Shown here piece by piece: positions 1 to 6,626 of a stretch of DNA of 24,554 nt. Each line of letters begins with the position of its first letter. Within the stretch, counting starts at the first letter, position 1. The notes under the pieces were generated by a model. It ran no database searches. It saw only the letters and a program-made list of their open reading frames with translations, and was not told the origin of the DNA. The stretch spans positions 1 through 24,554 of the IMG/VR virus record IMGVR_UViG_3300008450_000428; one strand, 5' to 3'. The DNA comes from a virus. Both the position numbers and the translations under genes were made by a program.

Positions 1-2
1 TT

Positions 3-794
3 TTGAGTGGTGATATTTGCACAGCAAAACAATTTAAACACAAGCCAAAAGAAAGAATGATGGTTAAAGATTTCTTTAAGCGGTGTGCATTTCAATTTCC
101 TCATGTTGTGTATATCATGGGTAATCACGAGCACTATAATTTTGATATTGCTAACACCTACGATAGGTTAAAAGCTGAATTGGCCGATTTGCCAAACATT
201 CATTTGCTTGAGAAAGAAACATGGGAACACAATAGTGTGACCTTTGTTGCTGGTACATTATGGACTGATATGAACAAAGATGATCCATTGACCTTGTGGC
301 ATTGCGGCAAAGGTATGAGTGATTTTAGTGTGATTACAAATAGTAATCGTATGGTTCAACACAAGAGAAATGTTTACCATGAGAGTGAGCGAAATGAAGA
401 TGGCACTTTAATTGTTAAAGCTGTGGATCATTATCAATCGCCGTCTAAGTGGTCAGTAGAAGATTCTGTGGAAGACCATAAGAAAATGTTAGACTTCATT
501 AACATTGTAACACAAGATAAGACAAAATGTTATGTAGCAGTAACACATCATGCGCCATCACCAATTAGTATTGCTGAGTGTTACAAAGGTGATACACTAA
601 TGAATGGTGCCTTTGCATCTGATTTATCCGATTTTATTTTAGATAGACCACAGATTAAATTGTGGACTCACGGTCATATGCACAATGTATCGGATTATAT
701 GGTTGGTGACACCAGAGTTGTTTGTAATCCAAGAGGTTATGTGAAGCACGAACAAAGAGCAAAAGACTTTGAATTAAAATATATGGAGATTTAA
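3..794 (+). CDS. Calcineurin-like metallophosphoesterase, 5' end missing
   Basis: The frame is open from the first bases, so the gene begins outside the window; the TTG at position 3 is probably an internal Leu before the conserved Ser-Gly-Asp. Counting from there, motifs of the calcineurin-like metallophosphoesterase superfamily follow in order: GD (3-4), GNHE (40-43), THH (181-183) and GHMH (224-227). These supply the ligands of a two-metal phosphoesterase site. Only the first D-x-H motif is absent, as expected if it lies upstream. The family hydrolyses phosphomono- or diesters; phage members may act on nucleotides or nucleic acid, but the substrate cannot be read here. The stop codon abuts the ATG of the next gene, so the two are probably co-translated. 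Confidence 0.85.
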   Translation: MSGDICTAKQFKHKPKERMMVKDFFKRCAFQFPHVVYIMGNHEHYNFDIANTYDRLKAELADLPNIHLLEKETWEHNSVTFVAGTLWTDMNKDDPLTLWHCGKGMSDFSVITNSNRMVQHKRNVYHESERNEDGTLIVKAVDHYQSPSKWSVEDSVEDHKKMLDFINIVTQDKTKCYVAVTHHAPSPISIAECYKGDTLMNGAFASDLSDFILDRPQIKLWTHGHMHNVSDYMVGDTRVVCNPRGYVKHEQRAKDFELKYMEI

Positions 795-1457
795 ATGAAA
801 GTATACATGAATGGTTATCCAGACACTTGGTTGTCACCATACACCATTATTGACTATGTGTTCTTTTGGACAAATTGGTCAAAGTGTTCACGCAACAAAC
901 AAATTATTGCTGATGAAAAATGGATTGACCATCCTGCATGGGTTGAAAAGGTCGTACCACTATTGAATCCATTTTGTAATGCATTACAAAAGGTTCGTGA
1001 GGTAATCAGTCCACAAATTCGTTATGTGAAGATTGACCGATACGATACATGGTCAATGGATCATACCTTGGCTTACATCATTCACCCTATGTTAGTTCAA
1101 TTAAATGAAACTAAACACGGCGCACCTTATACTGATGATGAAGATGTACCAGAACACCTGCGTAGTCATATGGCAGAACCAAAAGAGAATGAATGGGACA
1201 CCGATAGTTTGCATTTCATGCGTTGGGATTGGATTCTCAATGAAATGATTTGGGCATTTGAACAAGAACTTAAAGACGATGATGAACACCAATTCTTTGA
1301 CCATTCTGAATGTGGTGATGAAAAATTCCCATGGAATGAAAATGGTCAATATGTAAGTAAAGTTAAAGTAGACCGTGAAGGTTTAGAAGCACATCAAAAG
1401 CGTAAAGCAAACGGCTTTAAGTTATTTGGTAGTTATTACAAAAATTTGTGGGACTAA
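795..1457 (+). CDS. Conserved T4-like phage protein of unknown function
   Basis: A 220-residue soluble protein that starts directly after the upstream stop. It is rich in Trp and acidic residues (for example DRYDTWSMDHTLAYIIHPML at about 82-101 and a DTDSLHFMRWDWILNEMIW-like stretch near 136-154). The 'TKHGAPYTDDEDVPEHLR' segment near residue 107 matches my memory of an uncharacterised family that recurs in aquatic T4-like phages. No catalytic motif, signal peptide or membrane segment is evident. It sits in a run of small co-directional genes with almost no spacing. I assign no function. Confidence 0.75.
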   Translation: MKVYMNGYPDTWLSPYTIIDYVFFWTNWSKCSRNKQIIADEKWIDHPAWVEKVVPLLNPFCNALQKVREVISPQIRYVKIDRYDTWSMDHTLAYIIHPMLVQLNETKHGAPYTDDEDVPEHLRSHMAEPKENEWDTDSLHFMRWDWILNEMIWAFEQELKDDDEHQFFDHSECGDEKFPWNENGQYVSKVKVDREGLEAHQKRKANGFKLFGSYYKNLWD

Positions 1458-1458
1458 T

Positions 1459-1710
1459 ATGATACCTTATTATTATCTCTGGCAGGCCAAGAAGTCATTG
1501 GAAGGTGCCAAGAAAACTATTGAATTGATGGGTGATTCTTCCAATTATATGTTAGAGGCACAGAAAGATATGCTCGAGTTAGAAGTGGAACATTTCCGTG
1601 AAACATCAAGAAAGTTTACCGTTTTTCTGTTGACTTTATTGGTATTCTGTGTTAGCCTAGGTTACTCAATTAATAAGGGGTTTATTGATGTTTACAAAAT
1701 TATTGGATAA
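1459..1710 (+). CDS. Small membrane-anchored phage protein
   Basis: The ATG at 1459, two bases after the previous stop, is preferred to an in-frame TTG further upstream that lies inside the preceding gene. The 83-residue product begins MIPYYYLWQAKKSLEGAKK, has an amphipathic helical, possibly coiled-coil stretch (about 10-50), and ends in one hydrophobic segment (about 57-76, FTVFLLTLLVFCVSLGYSI). It is probably a single-pass inner-membrane protein. Its last 23 bases overlap the next gene, which also encodes a single-pass protein, so the two may work as a pair, much as paired small lysis or superinfection proteins do. That role is a guess. Confidence 0.6.
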   Translation: MIPYYYLWQAKKSLEGAKKTIELMGDSSNYMLEAQKDMLELEVEHFRETSRKFTVFLLTLLVFCVSLGYSINKGFIDVYKIIG

Positions 1711-1936
1711 AATCAAATCAATTAATGTTGCTGGTTATTTCATTGGCATAATTATTGGTTCATTTATAATTGCTGGTGTTTCTTTCTTTGTGGAGAATCC
1801 ACCATTACAAGAATATAAAGATGGTATTCAAAACCGTTTAGTTTGGAATATTAAAGGTGAGTGTTACTTTGTAAGACCTGCCACCAATACAGTATATTTA
1901 ATTCGTGTTCAAGATTGTGATAAAGGAATCAAGTAA
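1688..1936 (+). CDS. Small single-pass membrane protein, unknown function
   Basis: The start is taken at the ATG following TTG, with a purine-rich AAGGGG about ten bases upstream as ribosome-binding site. The 82-residue product has a short cytoplasmic start, a hydrophobic segment at about 14-36 (VAGYFIGIIIGSFIIAGVSFF) and a polar tail with two Cys (GECYF, QDCDKG) that would lie outside the membrane and could form a disulfide. It overlaps the previous membrane-protein gene by 23 bases and the next one by one base (TAATG). The function is not recognisable. Real coding is supported by the ribosome-binding site and the packed arrangement. Confidence 0.6.
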   Translation: MFTKLLDKIKSINVAGYFIGIIIGSFIIAGVSFFVENPPLQEYKDGIQNRLVWNIKGECYFVRPATNTVYLIRVQDCDKGIK

Positions 1937-2112
1937 TGACTAATAAAGATTTTTGCCTAAGTAAAGAGTCCAAAAGGATCCTATCAGGCCTACCTACTGA
2001 TAAGCGAGGTCATTGGAAGAAGATGTTGATTGAAGCAGAAGTATCCGAAAAACGAGCCAAGATGGCTAAATTAAGTGGGACGAAATCCCAATCAAACCAA
2101 GGAGATGAGTGA
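1936..2112 (+). CDS. 58-residue basic phage protein
   Basis: A short gene whose ATG shares a base with the stop of the gene before it (TAATG). Its TGA overlaps the ATG of the gene after it (TGATG), so it fills the space exactly, which is strong evidence of coding. The product (MTNKDFCLSKESKRILSGLP...) is Lys/Arg-rich, with a probable helix around HWKKMLIEAEVSEKRAKMAK (26-45). It could bind nucleic acid or a phage enzyme, but no family is recognised. Confidence 0.6.
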   Translation: MTNKDFCLSKESKRILSGLPTDKRGHWKKMLIEAEVSEKRAKMAKLSGTKSQSNQGDE

Positions 2113-2390
2113 TGGCATTATTTGTTGAAGTTACATCGAAAGAAAAGATGTGTAAAGTTATTATTAATTTGGATCAAATTGTAGAAGTTGCTCCTTTAAA
2201 GAGTGGTGGTTGTGATTTGTTCTTTAATGATGCGGCCGCAGTTGGTGGTACCCGTGTTATGAAGGTAGAAGATTCATATACACAGTTCCAACAATTTGCT
2301 ATGCAGACAGTATCGAGTGAAGATATTGCCGCACGTCTAAAATCTTTAAAGAAAAATATTGCAGTTGACTTGGATATTCCAAAACTATGA
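2112..2390 (+). CDS. Conserved small T4-like phage protein
   Basis: The ATG at 2112 has AAGGAG eight bases upstream and overlaps the previous TGA; the GTG one codon earlier is rejected. The 92-residue product begins MALFVEVTSKEKMCKVIINLDQIVEVAPLKSGG, a beta-strand-like pattern (write-up of a small SH3/OB-like domain would be speculation). A Lys-rich helix lies near 75-85. It resembles an uncharacterised protein family seen in T4-like aquatic phages. It is coupled to the next gene by an ATGA overlap. No function can be assigned. Confidence 0.65.
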   Translation: MALFVEVTSKEKMCKVIINLDQIVEVAPLKSGGCDLFFNDAAAVGGTRVMKVEDSYTQFQQFAMQTVSSEDIAARLKSLKKNIAVDLDIPKL

Positions 2391-2638
2391 GCAAGTTTAC
2401 ATTTATCTGTGAAGATGAACCAATGCCATTTGCTGATGCAATCGTCACCAAAAAAACATTTGAGTTTAATGCTGACTGTTTAGATAGTGTCATTGGTGAA
2501 TTTGAAACCTTTTTACGTGGTTGTGGTTTTCACCTTGAAGGTAATTTAGAATTTGTAGGTGAACCTCTCGGTAAAAAATATTCAAATGGTCGTGATGACT
2601 TGGACATGTATACCGAAAGTATATTTGACAAGAAGTGA
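2387..2638 (+). CDS. Conserved small T4-like phage protein (FLRGCGFH motif)
   Basis: An 83-residue protein that starts in the ATGA overlap with the previous gene. The layout is strand-rich at the N-terminus (SKFTFICEDE), then an acidic helix (about 29-44, DCLDSVIGEFETFLRGCGFH) and a C-terminal strand. The motif FETFLRGCGFHLEG is one I associate with a recurring hypothetical protein of aquatic T4-like phages. No catalytic residues are evident. Its stop TGA overlaps the GTG start of the following membrane protein, which suggests translational coupling. Confidence 0.65.
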   Translation: MSKFTFICEDEPMPFADAIVTKKTFEFNADCLDSVIGEFETFLRGCGFHLEGNLEFVGEPLGKKYSNGRDDLDMYTESIFDKK

Positions 2639-2919
2639 ACGATTTATTTTATAATGTGTTTGGTTGGATAAGTGACGATTGGAAATCAAATAAACTCCGC
2701 TTTGTTGTGGAGTTATTGGCATGGGCAATTAGCATTGGTTGTGCTCTCGCAATGGCTCTTACAGTACCCAACCCACCGTTACTCATATTATATCCAATTT
2801 GGATTCTTGGTTGCGCCATGTATGCTTGGGCTGCTTATACTAGGAAATCAGTTGGTATGTTGGCTAACTATCTTCTGCTCGTAACTATTGATATTGTCGG
2901 CTTAATGAGAATGTTATAA
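2635..2919 (+). CDS. Small multi-pass membrane protein
   Basis: A GTG start overlaps the preceding TGA. The 94-residue product carries an amphipathic start (FGWISDDWKSNK) and about three hydrophobic segments, near 23-43 (FVVELLAWAISIGCALAMAL), 48-68 (PPLLILYPIWILGCAMYAWAA) and 74-93 (GMLANYLLLVTIDIVGLMRML). It is therefore an inner-membrane protein. The pattern of paired aromatic and Gly residues recalls small nucleotide-precursor transporter-like proteins and a family found in cyanophages, but I cannot name the substrate. It is followed by a 15-base gap and then the oxygenase gene. Confidence 0.65.
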   Translation: MNDLFYNVFGWISDDWKSNKLRFVVELLAWAISIGCALAMALTVPNPPLLILYPIWILGCAMYAWAAYTRKSVGMLANYLLLVTIDIVGLMRML

Positions 2920-2934
2920 TATATTGGAATAATT

Positions 2935-3600
2935 ATGGTAAAAAAAGCAAAAGTAGTTGGTGAAGTTTCTGAAAACACCAACGAATTAAAAAGTGAGCAA
3001 GTACAACTTTACGGCGCCAATTATTTTTGTAGTAGCATCTACTCTTTGATTGAACCAAAGTTTCTTGATACACTAAGAAAAGTATCTAAACTATATCTTG
3101 ATGAATCAAAGAAAAAAGTTAAACTAGATAAAACTTTTCCTATTGCTCAAGGTGACAATATGTTTACTGATCCAAGGATTAGTGACTTTGTTGGTTTTGT
3201 GAGTGGTGCTGCACATCAAGTATTGCTCTCGCAAGGTTACAATGTAACCGGTTTTAAAATGGTATATACTGAAATGTGGGCTCAAGAACACCACACAGGT
3301 TCTGGCCACGAAGAACACATTCACGGCATGGGTAATCAAATATCTGGATTTTATTTCCTTGATACCCCAAAAGATGGACCGAGAGTTGTGTTTCATGATC
3401 CAAGACCTGCTAAAGTTTATGCCAATTTACCTGAAATGGATATTACTCAAGCAACGATTGCAAGCAACATGATAAACTATACGCCTGAACCTGGTTTGAT
3501 GATTCTAACTAATTCTTGGTTGCCACACACCATTCAAAGAAATCCAAGTAAACAACCATTAAGATTAATTCATTTTAATTTGGCCATAACAAACGCATGA
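2935..3600 (+). CDS. 2OG-Fe(II) oxygenase superfamily protein
   Basis: A 221-residue protein with the signature of the phage 2-oxoglutarate/Fe(II) dioxygenases: H128-x-H130 followed by QISGFYFLDTP, then a beta-strand core, H198 in SWLPHTIQRN and R210 for 2-oxoglutarate binding. Such enzymes use Fe(II), O2 and 2-oxoglutarate to hydroxylate proteins, nucleic acid bases or small molecules. The substrate is not visible. It is the first of four oxygenase-like genes in the window, but it stands about 1.3 kb before the modification cassette, so it may belong to a separate function. Its stop overlaps the next ATG (ATGA). Confidence 0.75.
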   Translation: MVKKAKVVGEVSENTNELKSEQVQLYGANYFCSSIYSLIEPKFLDTLRKVSKLYLDESKKKVKLDKTFPIAQGDNMFTDPRISDFVGFVSGAAHQVLLSQGYNVTGFKMVYTEMWAQEHHTGSGHEEHIHGMGNQISGFYFLDTPKDGPRVVFHDPRPAKVYANLPEMDITQATIASNMINYTPEPGLMILTNSWLPHTIQRNPSKQPLRLIHFNLAITNA

Positions 3601-3842
3601 ACAAATATCATATTCGTTTTAACAAATCAAAAGGCCAACCAGGTCGTGGCGGTAAAGACCATGCGTGGCGTGTATTTGAAAATGGTGATGAGTTTATTTT
3701 TAAAAATGTAAAGATTAATGTGCCATCACAATCAGAACGATCCGGCAATGAATTTGGTGATGACTGGAATATTGCTTGTGAAGGTTATATGACAATAGAT
3801 GAAAAAACATCTACTGCAACTATTAATAAGGTGAAGAAGTGA
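3597..3842 (+). CDS. Conserved small T4-like phage protein
   Basis: An 81-residue protein that starts in an ATGA overlap. It reads as a beta-rich small domain: MNKYHIRFNKSKGQPGRGGKD, then HAWRVFENGDEFIFKNVKINV, and DDWNIACEGYMTID near 55-68. This matches my recollection of an uncharacterised family in aquatic T4-like phages. No enzymatic motif is evident. It ends in the GTGA overlap with the next gene, so it belongs to the same packed transcript. Confidence 0.65.
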   Translation: MNKYHIRFNKSKGQPGRGGKDHAWRVFENGDEFIFKNVKINVPSQSERSGNEFGDDWNIACEGYMTIDEKTSTATINKVKK

Positions 3843-4429
3843 ATATATTTTATCTAGATAATGATCCTGTGAAGTGTGCTCAAATGCACGTTGATAAGCA
3901 CGTTTGCAAAATGGTAATTGAGTATGCTCAGTTGCTTTCCACAACACATCGTGTACTTGACGGTGAAGAATACCGTAGACTTTCTGCCAATAACCGTTCA
4001 ATCAAGGCATGGCGACTACCTGATGGTCGTGAAGAACGCCTCATGAAGCCTACAATGATGAACCACCCATCCGCCATATGGTTACGCCAATCTGATAAGA
4101 ACTATGTATGGTTATACAATATGTGGTGCGAACTACTAAAAGAATTCACCTATCGTTATGGCAAAACTCATGCTTGTGCTCGATTAATACCAGACCTTGC
4201 GGTACTGCCTACAAATATTCCACATAAACCGTTTACTGGTCCTACACCTGCTATGCCTGATGAATGTAAAGTACCAGGCAATTCATTACAATCTTACCAT
4301 AACTATTACAATATGAGCAAAGGTCATTTGTGGTCATGGAAAGGTAAGATAAATAGTAGGCCAGTACCAAAATGGTTGATTAATATGAGAATGAAGGATT
4401 TGCCAGTATGCCGACCTACACCTTTGTAA
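3839..4429 (+). CDS. Conserved phage protein, Cys/His-rich N-terminus
   Basis: A GTG start overlaps the upstream TGA. The 196-residue protein opens MNIFYLDNDPVKCAQMHVDK, then HVCKMVIEYAQLLSTTHR, a His/Cys-containing helical segment. It continues with a Trp-rich middle (HPSAIWLRQSDKNYVWLYNM) and a Pro-rich part (IPHKPFTGPTPAMPDE). The family is widespread in T4-like and other aquatic phages and is sometimes loosely annotated, but I cannot defend a catalytic assignment. It is clearly not a DenV-type pyrimidine-dimer glycosylase. The clustered His residues could bind metal. It overlaps the next gene by 22 bases. Confidence 0.65.
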   Translation: MNIFYLDNDPVKCAQMHVDKHVCKMVIEYAQLLSTTHRVLDGEEYRRLSANNRSIKAWRLPDGREERLMKPTMMNHPSAIWLRQSDKNYVWLYNMWCELLKEFTYRYGKTHACARLIPDLAVLPTNIPHKPFTGPTPAMPDECKVPGNSLQSYHNYYNMSKGHLWSWKGKINSRPVPKWLINMRMKDLPVCRPTPL

Positions 4430-4686
4430 ATAAAGAAACAAATGAACGTGAAGAACACCGTATGTCCTATACCGTGTTGGACCAATTCAAGGTCGACAAT
4501 CCCCAACTAGAACAGCATATCTTTCTTGAAAACTTTCCTGTGTACTCCGATGGTAACCGTTTGTCTGTACCAGGTATTGGTAAACCAGAATCGGCGTTTG
4601 AGAAGTATGTTATCAACCGTATGAAAGAAACTATTCCTGGTAATACAATGGGTGGTCATAAAACAAAGACACCTAGAGAATGGTAA
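4408..4686 (+). CDS. Conserved small phage protein (MPTYTF family)
   Basis: A 92-residue protein that begins inside the preceding gene, with AAGGAT eight bases before the ATG. It starts MPTYTFVNKETNEREEHRMS, a beginning shared by a common T4-like phage family (the same short strand pattern as FmdB-type zinc ribbons, but without their CxxC pairs). The C-terminus (MKETIPGNTMGGHKTKTPRE) is basic and probably flexible. The role is unknown. Confidence 0.6.
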   Translation: MPTYTFVNKETNEREEHRMSYTVLDQFKVDNPQLEQHIFLENFPVYSDGNRLSVPGIGKPESAFEKYVINRMKETIPGNTMGGHKTKTPREW

Positions 4687-4883
4687 TCAATAATCTTCCT
4701 GTTTTACTCACCTACAAAGGAGTCAAATTTGATAACAAAATTGCCCCCGTAGTAAAAGCTCAAAACCTATCCGATAACAATAACAATGGGGATTACAATG
4801 AGCAAAAAAAGAGGAATGTCCAAACAACAGCGGCTGTATTACGAATATCAAAACAAGGACAGAGTAAAGCAAGAACTAATTGA
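4680..4883 (+). CDS. Doubtful 67-codon ORF
   Basis: The ATG overlaps the end of the previous gene (ATGGTAA), and the first about 40 codons fill the only gap before the next small gene. The predicted product starts MVINNLPVLLTYKGVKFDNK and then becomes Asn- and Lys-rich and low in complexity. Its last 28 codons overlap, in another frame, a better supported 49-residue gene. Either a short protein is encoded here with an out-of-frame tail, or the ORF is chance. No family is recognised. Confidence 0.3.
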   Translation: MVINNLPVLLTYKGVKFDNKIAPVVKAQNLSDNNNNGDYNEQKKRNVQTTAAVLRISKQGQSKARTN

Positions 4884-4947
4884 ATATGTCAAACAAGTAA
4901 AAGAGTTTGAAAACCGTAAAGAACCACAATTTAGGTATAGAGAATAA
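4798..4947 (+). CDS. 49-residue basic helical phage protein
   Basis: The ATG at 4798 follows GGGGAT about six bases upstream, and the stop TAA is directly followed by the ATG of the next gene. The product, MSKKRGMSKQQRLYYEYQNK followed by a helix (DRVKQELIEYVKQVKEFENR), is strongly charged and predicted almost entirely helical. Size, charge and exact junction with the next gene support it over the overlapping 4680 ORF. Unknown function; possibly a nucleic-acid or polymerase-binding factor. Confidence 0.55.
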   Translation: MSKKRGMSKQQRLYYEYQNKDRVKQELIEYVKQVKEFENRKEPQFRYRE

Positions 4948-5544
4948 ATGATACCCGATATATTATGTGTCAACAATTTCTTTGATGACCCACACAAAAT
5001 TGTTGAATTGGCCAAAAAACAAAAATATTATCTAACAAAAGATAACCCATCGATGACCAATCCAAAGTTTGGTTATAGTGGTATAAGAACATTACACATT
5101 TCTGATATATTAAGTGAAGAATTGTGTTATGAATTAAATAATAAGATAGTATCCAAACTCTTTAAAGACAGCGTACCGTCCAAAATTAAATTACAATCCA
5201 TATGTTTGTTTCATTGTTTATTTGATACCCATATACCAAATAATTCTTGGGTACACAAAGACACCTCTTTATATTCTGGTTTAATTTATTTAAATGAAAA
5301 CTTTGTGGATAAATTTAATAATCATGGAACAAAAATATACAGAAATGGTGAAGAAACCAACATTAGTTATGAATTCAATAAAATGATATTGTATCGTGGA
5401 GATTATTTTCATTCTCCCAATTTTGGTTTTGGCCAAAGCATTGATGATTGTAGATTAAGCCTTAATTTTTTCATTAATGAAATTAATATTGATATGAAAA
5501 ATTTGAATCGTGTGAAAGAAAAACATTATGATTACGAAACATGA
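4948..5544 (+). CDS. 2OG-Fe(II) oxygenase-like protein
   Basis: A 198-residue protein with the double-stranded beta-helix signature of 2-oxoglutarate/Fe(II) oxygenases: H103-K-D105 (WVHKD), a LYSGLIYLNE strand, H155 (GDYFHSPNFGFG) and R169 followed by LSLNFFI. The spacing from HxD to the distal His (about 50 residues) and then to Arg (14) fits the DUF6445/prolyl-hydroxylase-like group. It would hydroxylate a protein or small molecule in the cytoplasm. It starts directly after the previous stop and overlaps the next oxygenase gene by 17 bases, just upstream of the Cys/Asn-rich protein. Action on that substrate is an inference from position. Confidence 0.7.
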   Translation: MIPDILCVNNFFDDPHKIVELAKKQKYYLTKDNPSMTNPKFGYSGIRTLHISDILSEELCYELNNKIVSKLFKDSVPSKIKLQSICLFHCLFDTHIPNNSWVHKDTSLYSGLIYLNENFVDKFNNHGTKIYRNGEETNISYEFNKMILYRGDYFHSPNFGFGQSIDDCRLSLNFFINEINIDMKNLNRVKEKHYDYET

Positions 5545-6100
5545 GTGGTGGTCAACTCCCGTTTGGGAAATAGACACTGGTTTAAACTATCTTTTTAATG
5601 ATAAATTATTGGAAGAATTGAATGGTACGATACCAAAAAATTCACGCACTAACCTATGGGAATATTCAACTCCGTGCTTGAATATTTTAAAAGATAAAAT
5701 ATTTGAATCTTTGGATAACACGGTAACTGAATACTTTCCAGACTTTTACCCTTACAATCCATGTATTATGTTTGGCTGGATTAATGAAAATCTTAAAGGT
5801 GTGGGTAACCCACTACATGACCATGGAGGTTCATTATTAACCTGTACTTACTATGTTAAATCTCCGGCCGATTGTGGTGATTTGTTATTGGTTGACCCTA
5901 GAGGTGGTGTAAATTGGGAATGGTTGGAAGATGGTGGTATTCGTGGCATTAAATACAAAAGAGTTAAGCCGAAAGAGGGTAAATTGGTGTTATTTCCGGC
6001 ATATGTTTTACATGAGGTTGAGAAAAATATGTCGGATGACAAAAGGATTAGTATTACTACAAATATACATAATGGATCAGTATCAAATATTAGTAGATAA
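5528..6100 (+). CDS. 2OG-Fe(II) oxygenase of the phage TIGR02466-like type
   Basis: A 190-residue protein with the classic layout of the phage putative 2OG-Fe(II) oxygenase family. It starts WWSTPVWEIDTG, then has H97-D98-H99 in NPLHDHGGSLLTCTYYV, a GDLLLVDPRGG strand, LVLFPAYVLHEV with H162, and R173 in KRISITTNI. These give the two His and one Asp of the iron site and the Arg of the 2-oxoglutarate site. It is translated from within the end of the previous oxygenase gene (17-base overlap) and lies 27 bases before the Cys/Asn-rich gene. Protein hydroxylation, for instance of the Asn-rich neighbour, is plausible but not shown. Confidence 0.8.
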   Translation: MITKHEWWSTPVWEIDTGLNYLFNDKLLEELNGTIPKNSRTNLWEYSTPCLNILKDKIFESLDNTVTEYFPDFYPYNPCIMFGWINENLKGVGNPLHDHGGSLLTCTYYVKSPADCGDLLLVDPRGGVNWEWLEDGGIRGIKYKRVKPKEGKLVLFPAYVLHEVEKNMSDDKRISITTNIHNGSVSNISR

Positions 6101-6103
6101 ATA
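6096..6103 (+). promoter_or_regulatory. Late-promoter-like box before the Cys/Asn-rich gene
   Basis: GATAAATA, one base from the T4 late consensus TATAAATA, lies 24 bases before the ATG of the Cys/Asn-rich gene. A start site about 10-15 bases downstream would leave room for the AAGGA ribosome-binding site at 6116-6120. The gp33 homologue in this window shows that the phage uses this late-promoter system. If functional, it ties the Cys-rich protein to virion-stage expression. Confidence 0.4.
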
Positions 6104-6127
6104 CCTCATTAATTTAAGGAATTGTAA

Positions 6128-6610
6128 ATGACATTACCAGCCTCGGGACCCATAACCATATCCAATATCAATACGGAAATTGGCCAAGCGCCTACTTTTT
6201 CCTCATCTTTAAACTTTTTGAATGGGTTATTGAAATCGGCGCCAGCATCTCCTAATATGGCGGCCTTTTACAGTAAGGCATATTATCAAAGCAACAATGA
6301 AGGTAATTGTAACAATGGTAATTGCTCTGAATCTGGCGGTCCAAACGGTAATTGTACAAGTAACTGTAATTGTGGGGACACAAATTGTAGCAATTGTTTA
6401 ATTGCAGGTCCATCAGATTGTTCGAATTGTTCAAATTGTAATGCAATTAATTGTGCAAACTGTGATAGCCAACCATTTTTGCAAAATAATTGTAATTGTG
6501 CTTGTTCATATAATTGTACACAAAACGCTCCGTCTTATAATTGCACCACCTCCACCGTAAGTTTTAACTGTGCGTGTGCTTGTTGGATTTGTGCTTGTGC
6601 TTGTTGGTAA
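6128..6610 (+). CDS. Cys/Asn-rich modified-protein candidate with phage-structural N-terminus
   Basis: A 160-residue protein in two parts. Residues 1-55 (MTLPASGPITISNINTEIGQ ... NMAAFYSKAYYQ) match an N-terminal module common in phage tail-fibre and other virion proteins. Residues 59-160 contain 23 Cys, 16 of them in Asn-Cys pairs, often as C-x-N-C. The end is a duplicated CACACW motif (148-153 and 155-160) joined by one Ile. The protein's only two Trp (153 and 160) are here, and the last residue is Trp. A radical SAM/SPASM gene follows at once, then a tryptophan halogenase, with oxygenases on both sides. I infer a ribosomally made, post-translationally modified virion protein. A purely disulfide-bonded or metal-binding Cys domain is the alternative. 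AAGGA lies 8 bases before the ATG. Confidence 0.75.
   Translation: MTLPASGPITISNINTEIGQAPTFSSSLNFLNGLLKSAPASPNMAAFYSKAYYQSNNEGNCNNGNCSESGGPNGNCTSNCNCGDTNCSNCLIAGPSDCSNCSNCNAINCANCDSQPFLQNNCNCACSYNCTQNAPSYNCTTSTVSFNCACACWICACACW
6305..6607 (+). repeat. Degenerate AATTGT (Asn-Cys) codon-pair repeat region
   Basis: Within the Cys/Asn-rich gene the hexamer AATTGT and variants (AATTGC, AACTGT) recur in frame and encode the 16 Asn-Cys pairs. The region closes with a near-duplicate of about 21 bases that encodes CACACW twice. The pairs are unevenly spaced (2 to 13 residues apart), so this is expansion of a codon pair rather than a uniform tandem array. Confidence 0.8.
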
Positions 6611-6626
6611 ATAAAAAAGGATTATT

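Noticed and set aside
1426-1461. Upstream TTG start for the membrane protein at 1459
   Set aside because: It lies in the end of the preceding gene without a ribosome-binding site; the ATG at 1459 immediately follows that gene's stop.
3839-4429. Pyrimidine-dimer glycosylase (DenV) for the 196-residue protein
   Set aside because: The N-terminal Thr-Arg-Ile nucleophile context and the short DenV length are absent, so the label could not be supported.
6305-6607. The AATTGT repeats as a CRISPR-like or satellite array
   Set aside because: The hexamer always lies in frame as Asn-Cys codons within an ORF, spacing is irregular, and there are no spacers of constant size.
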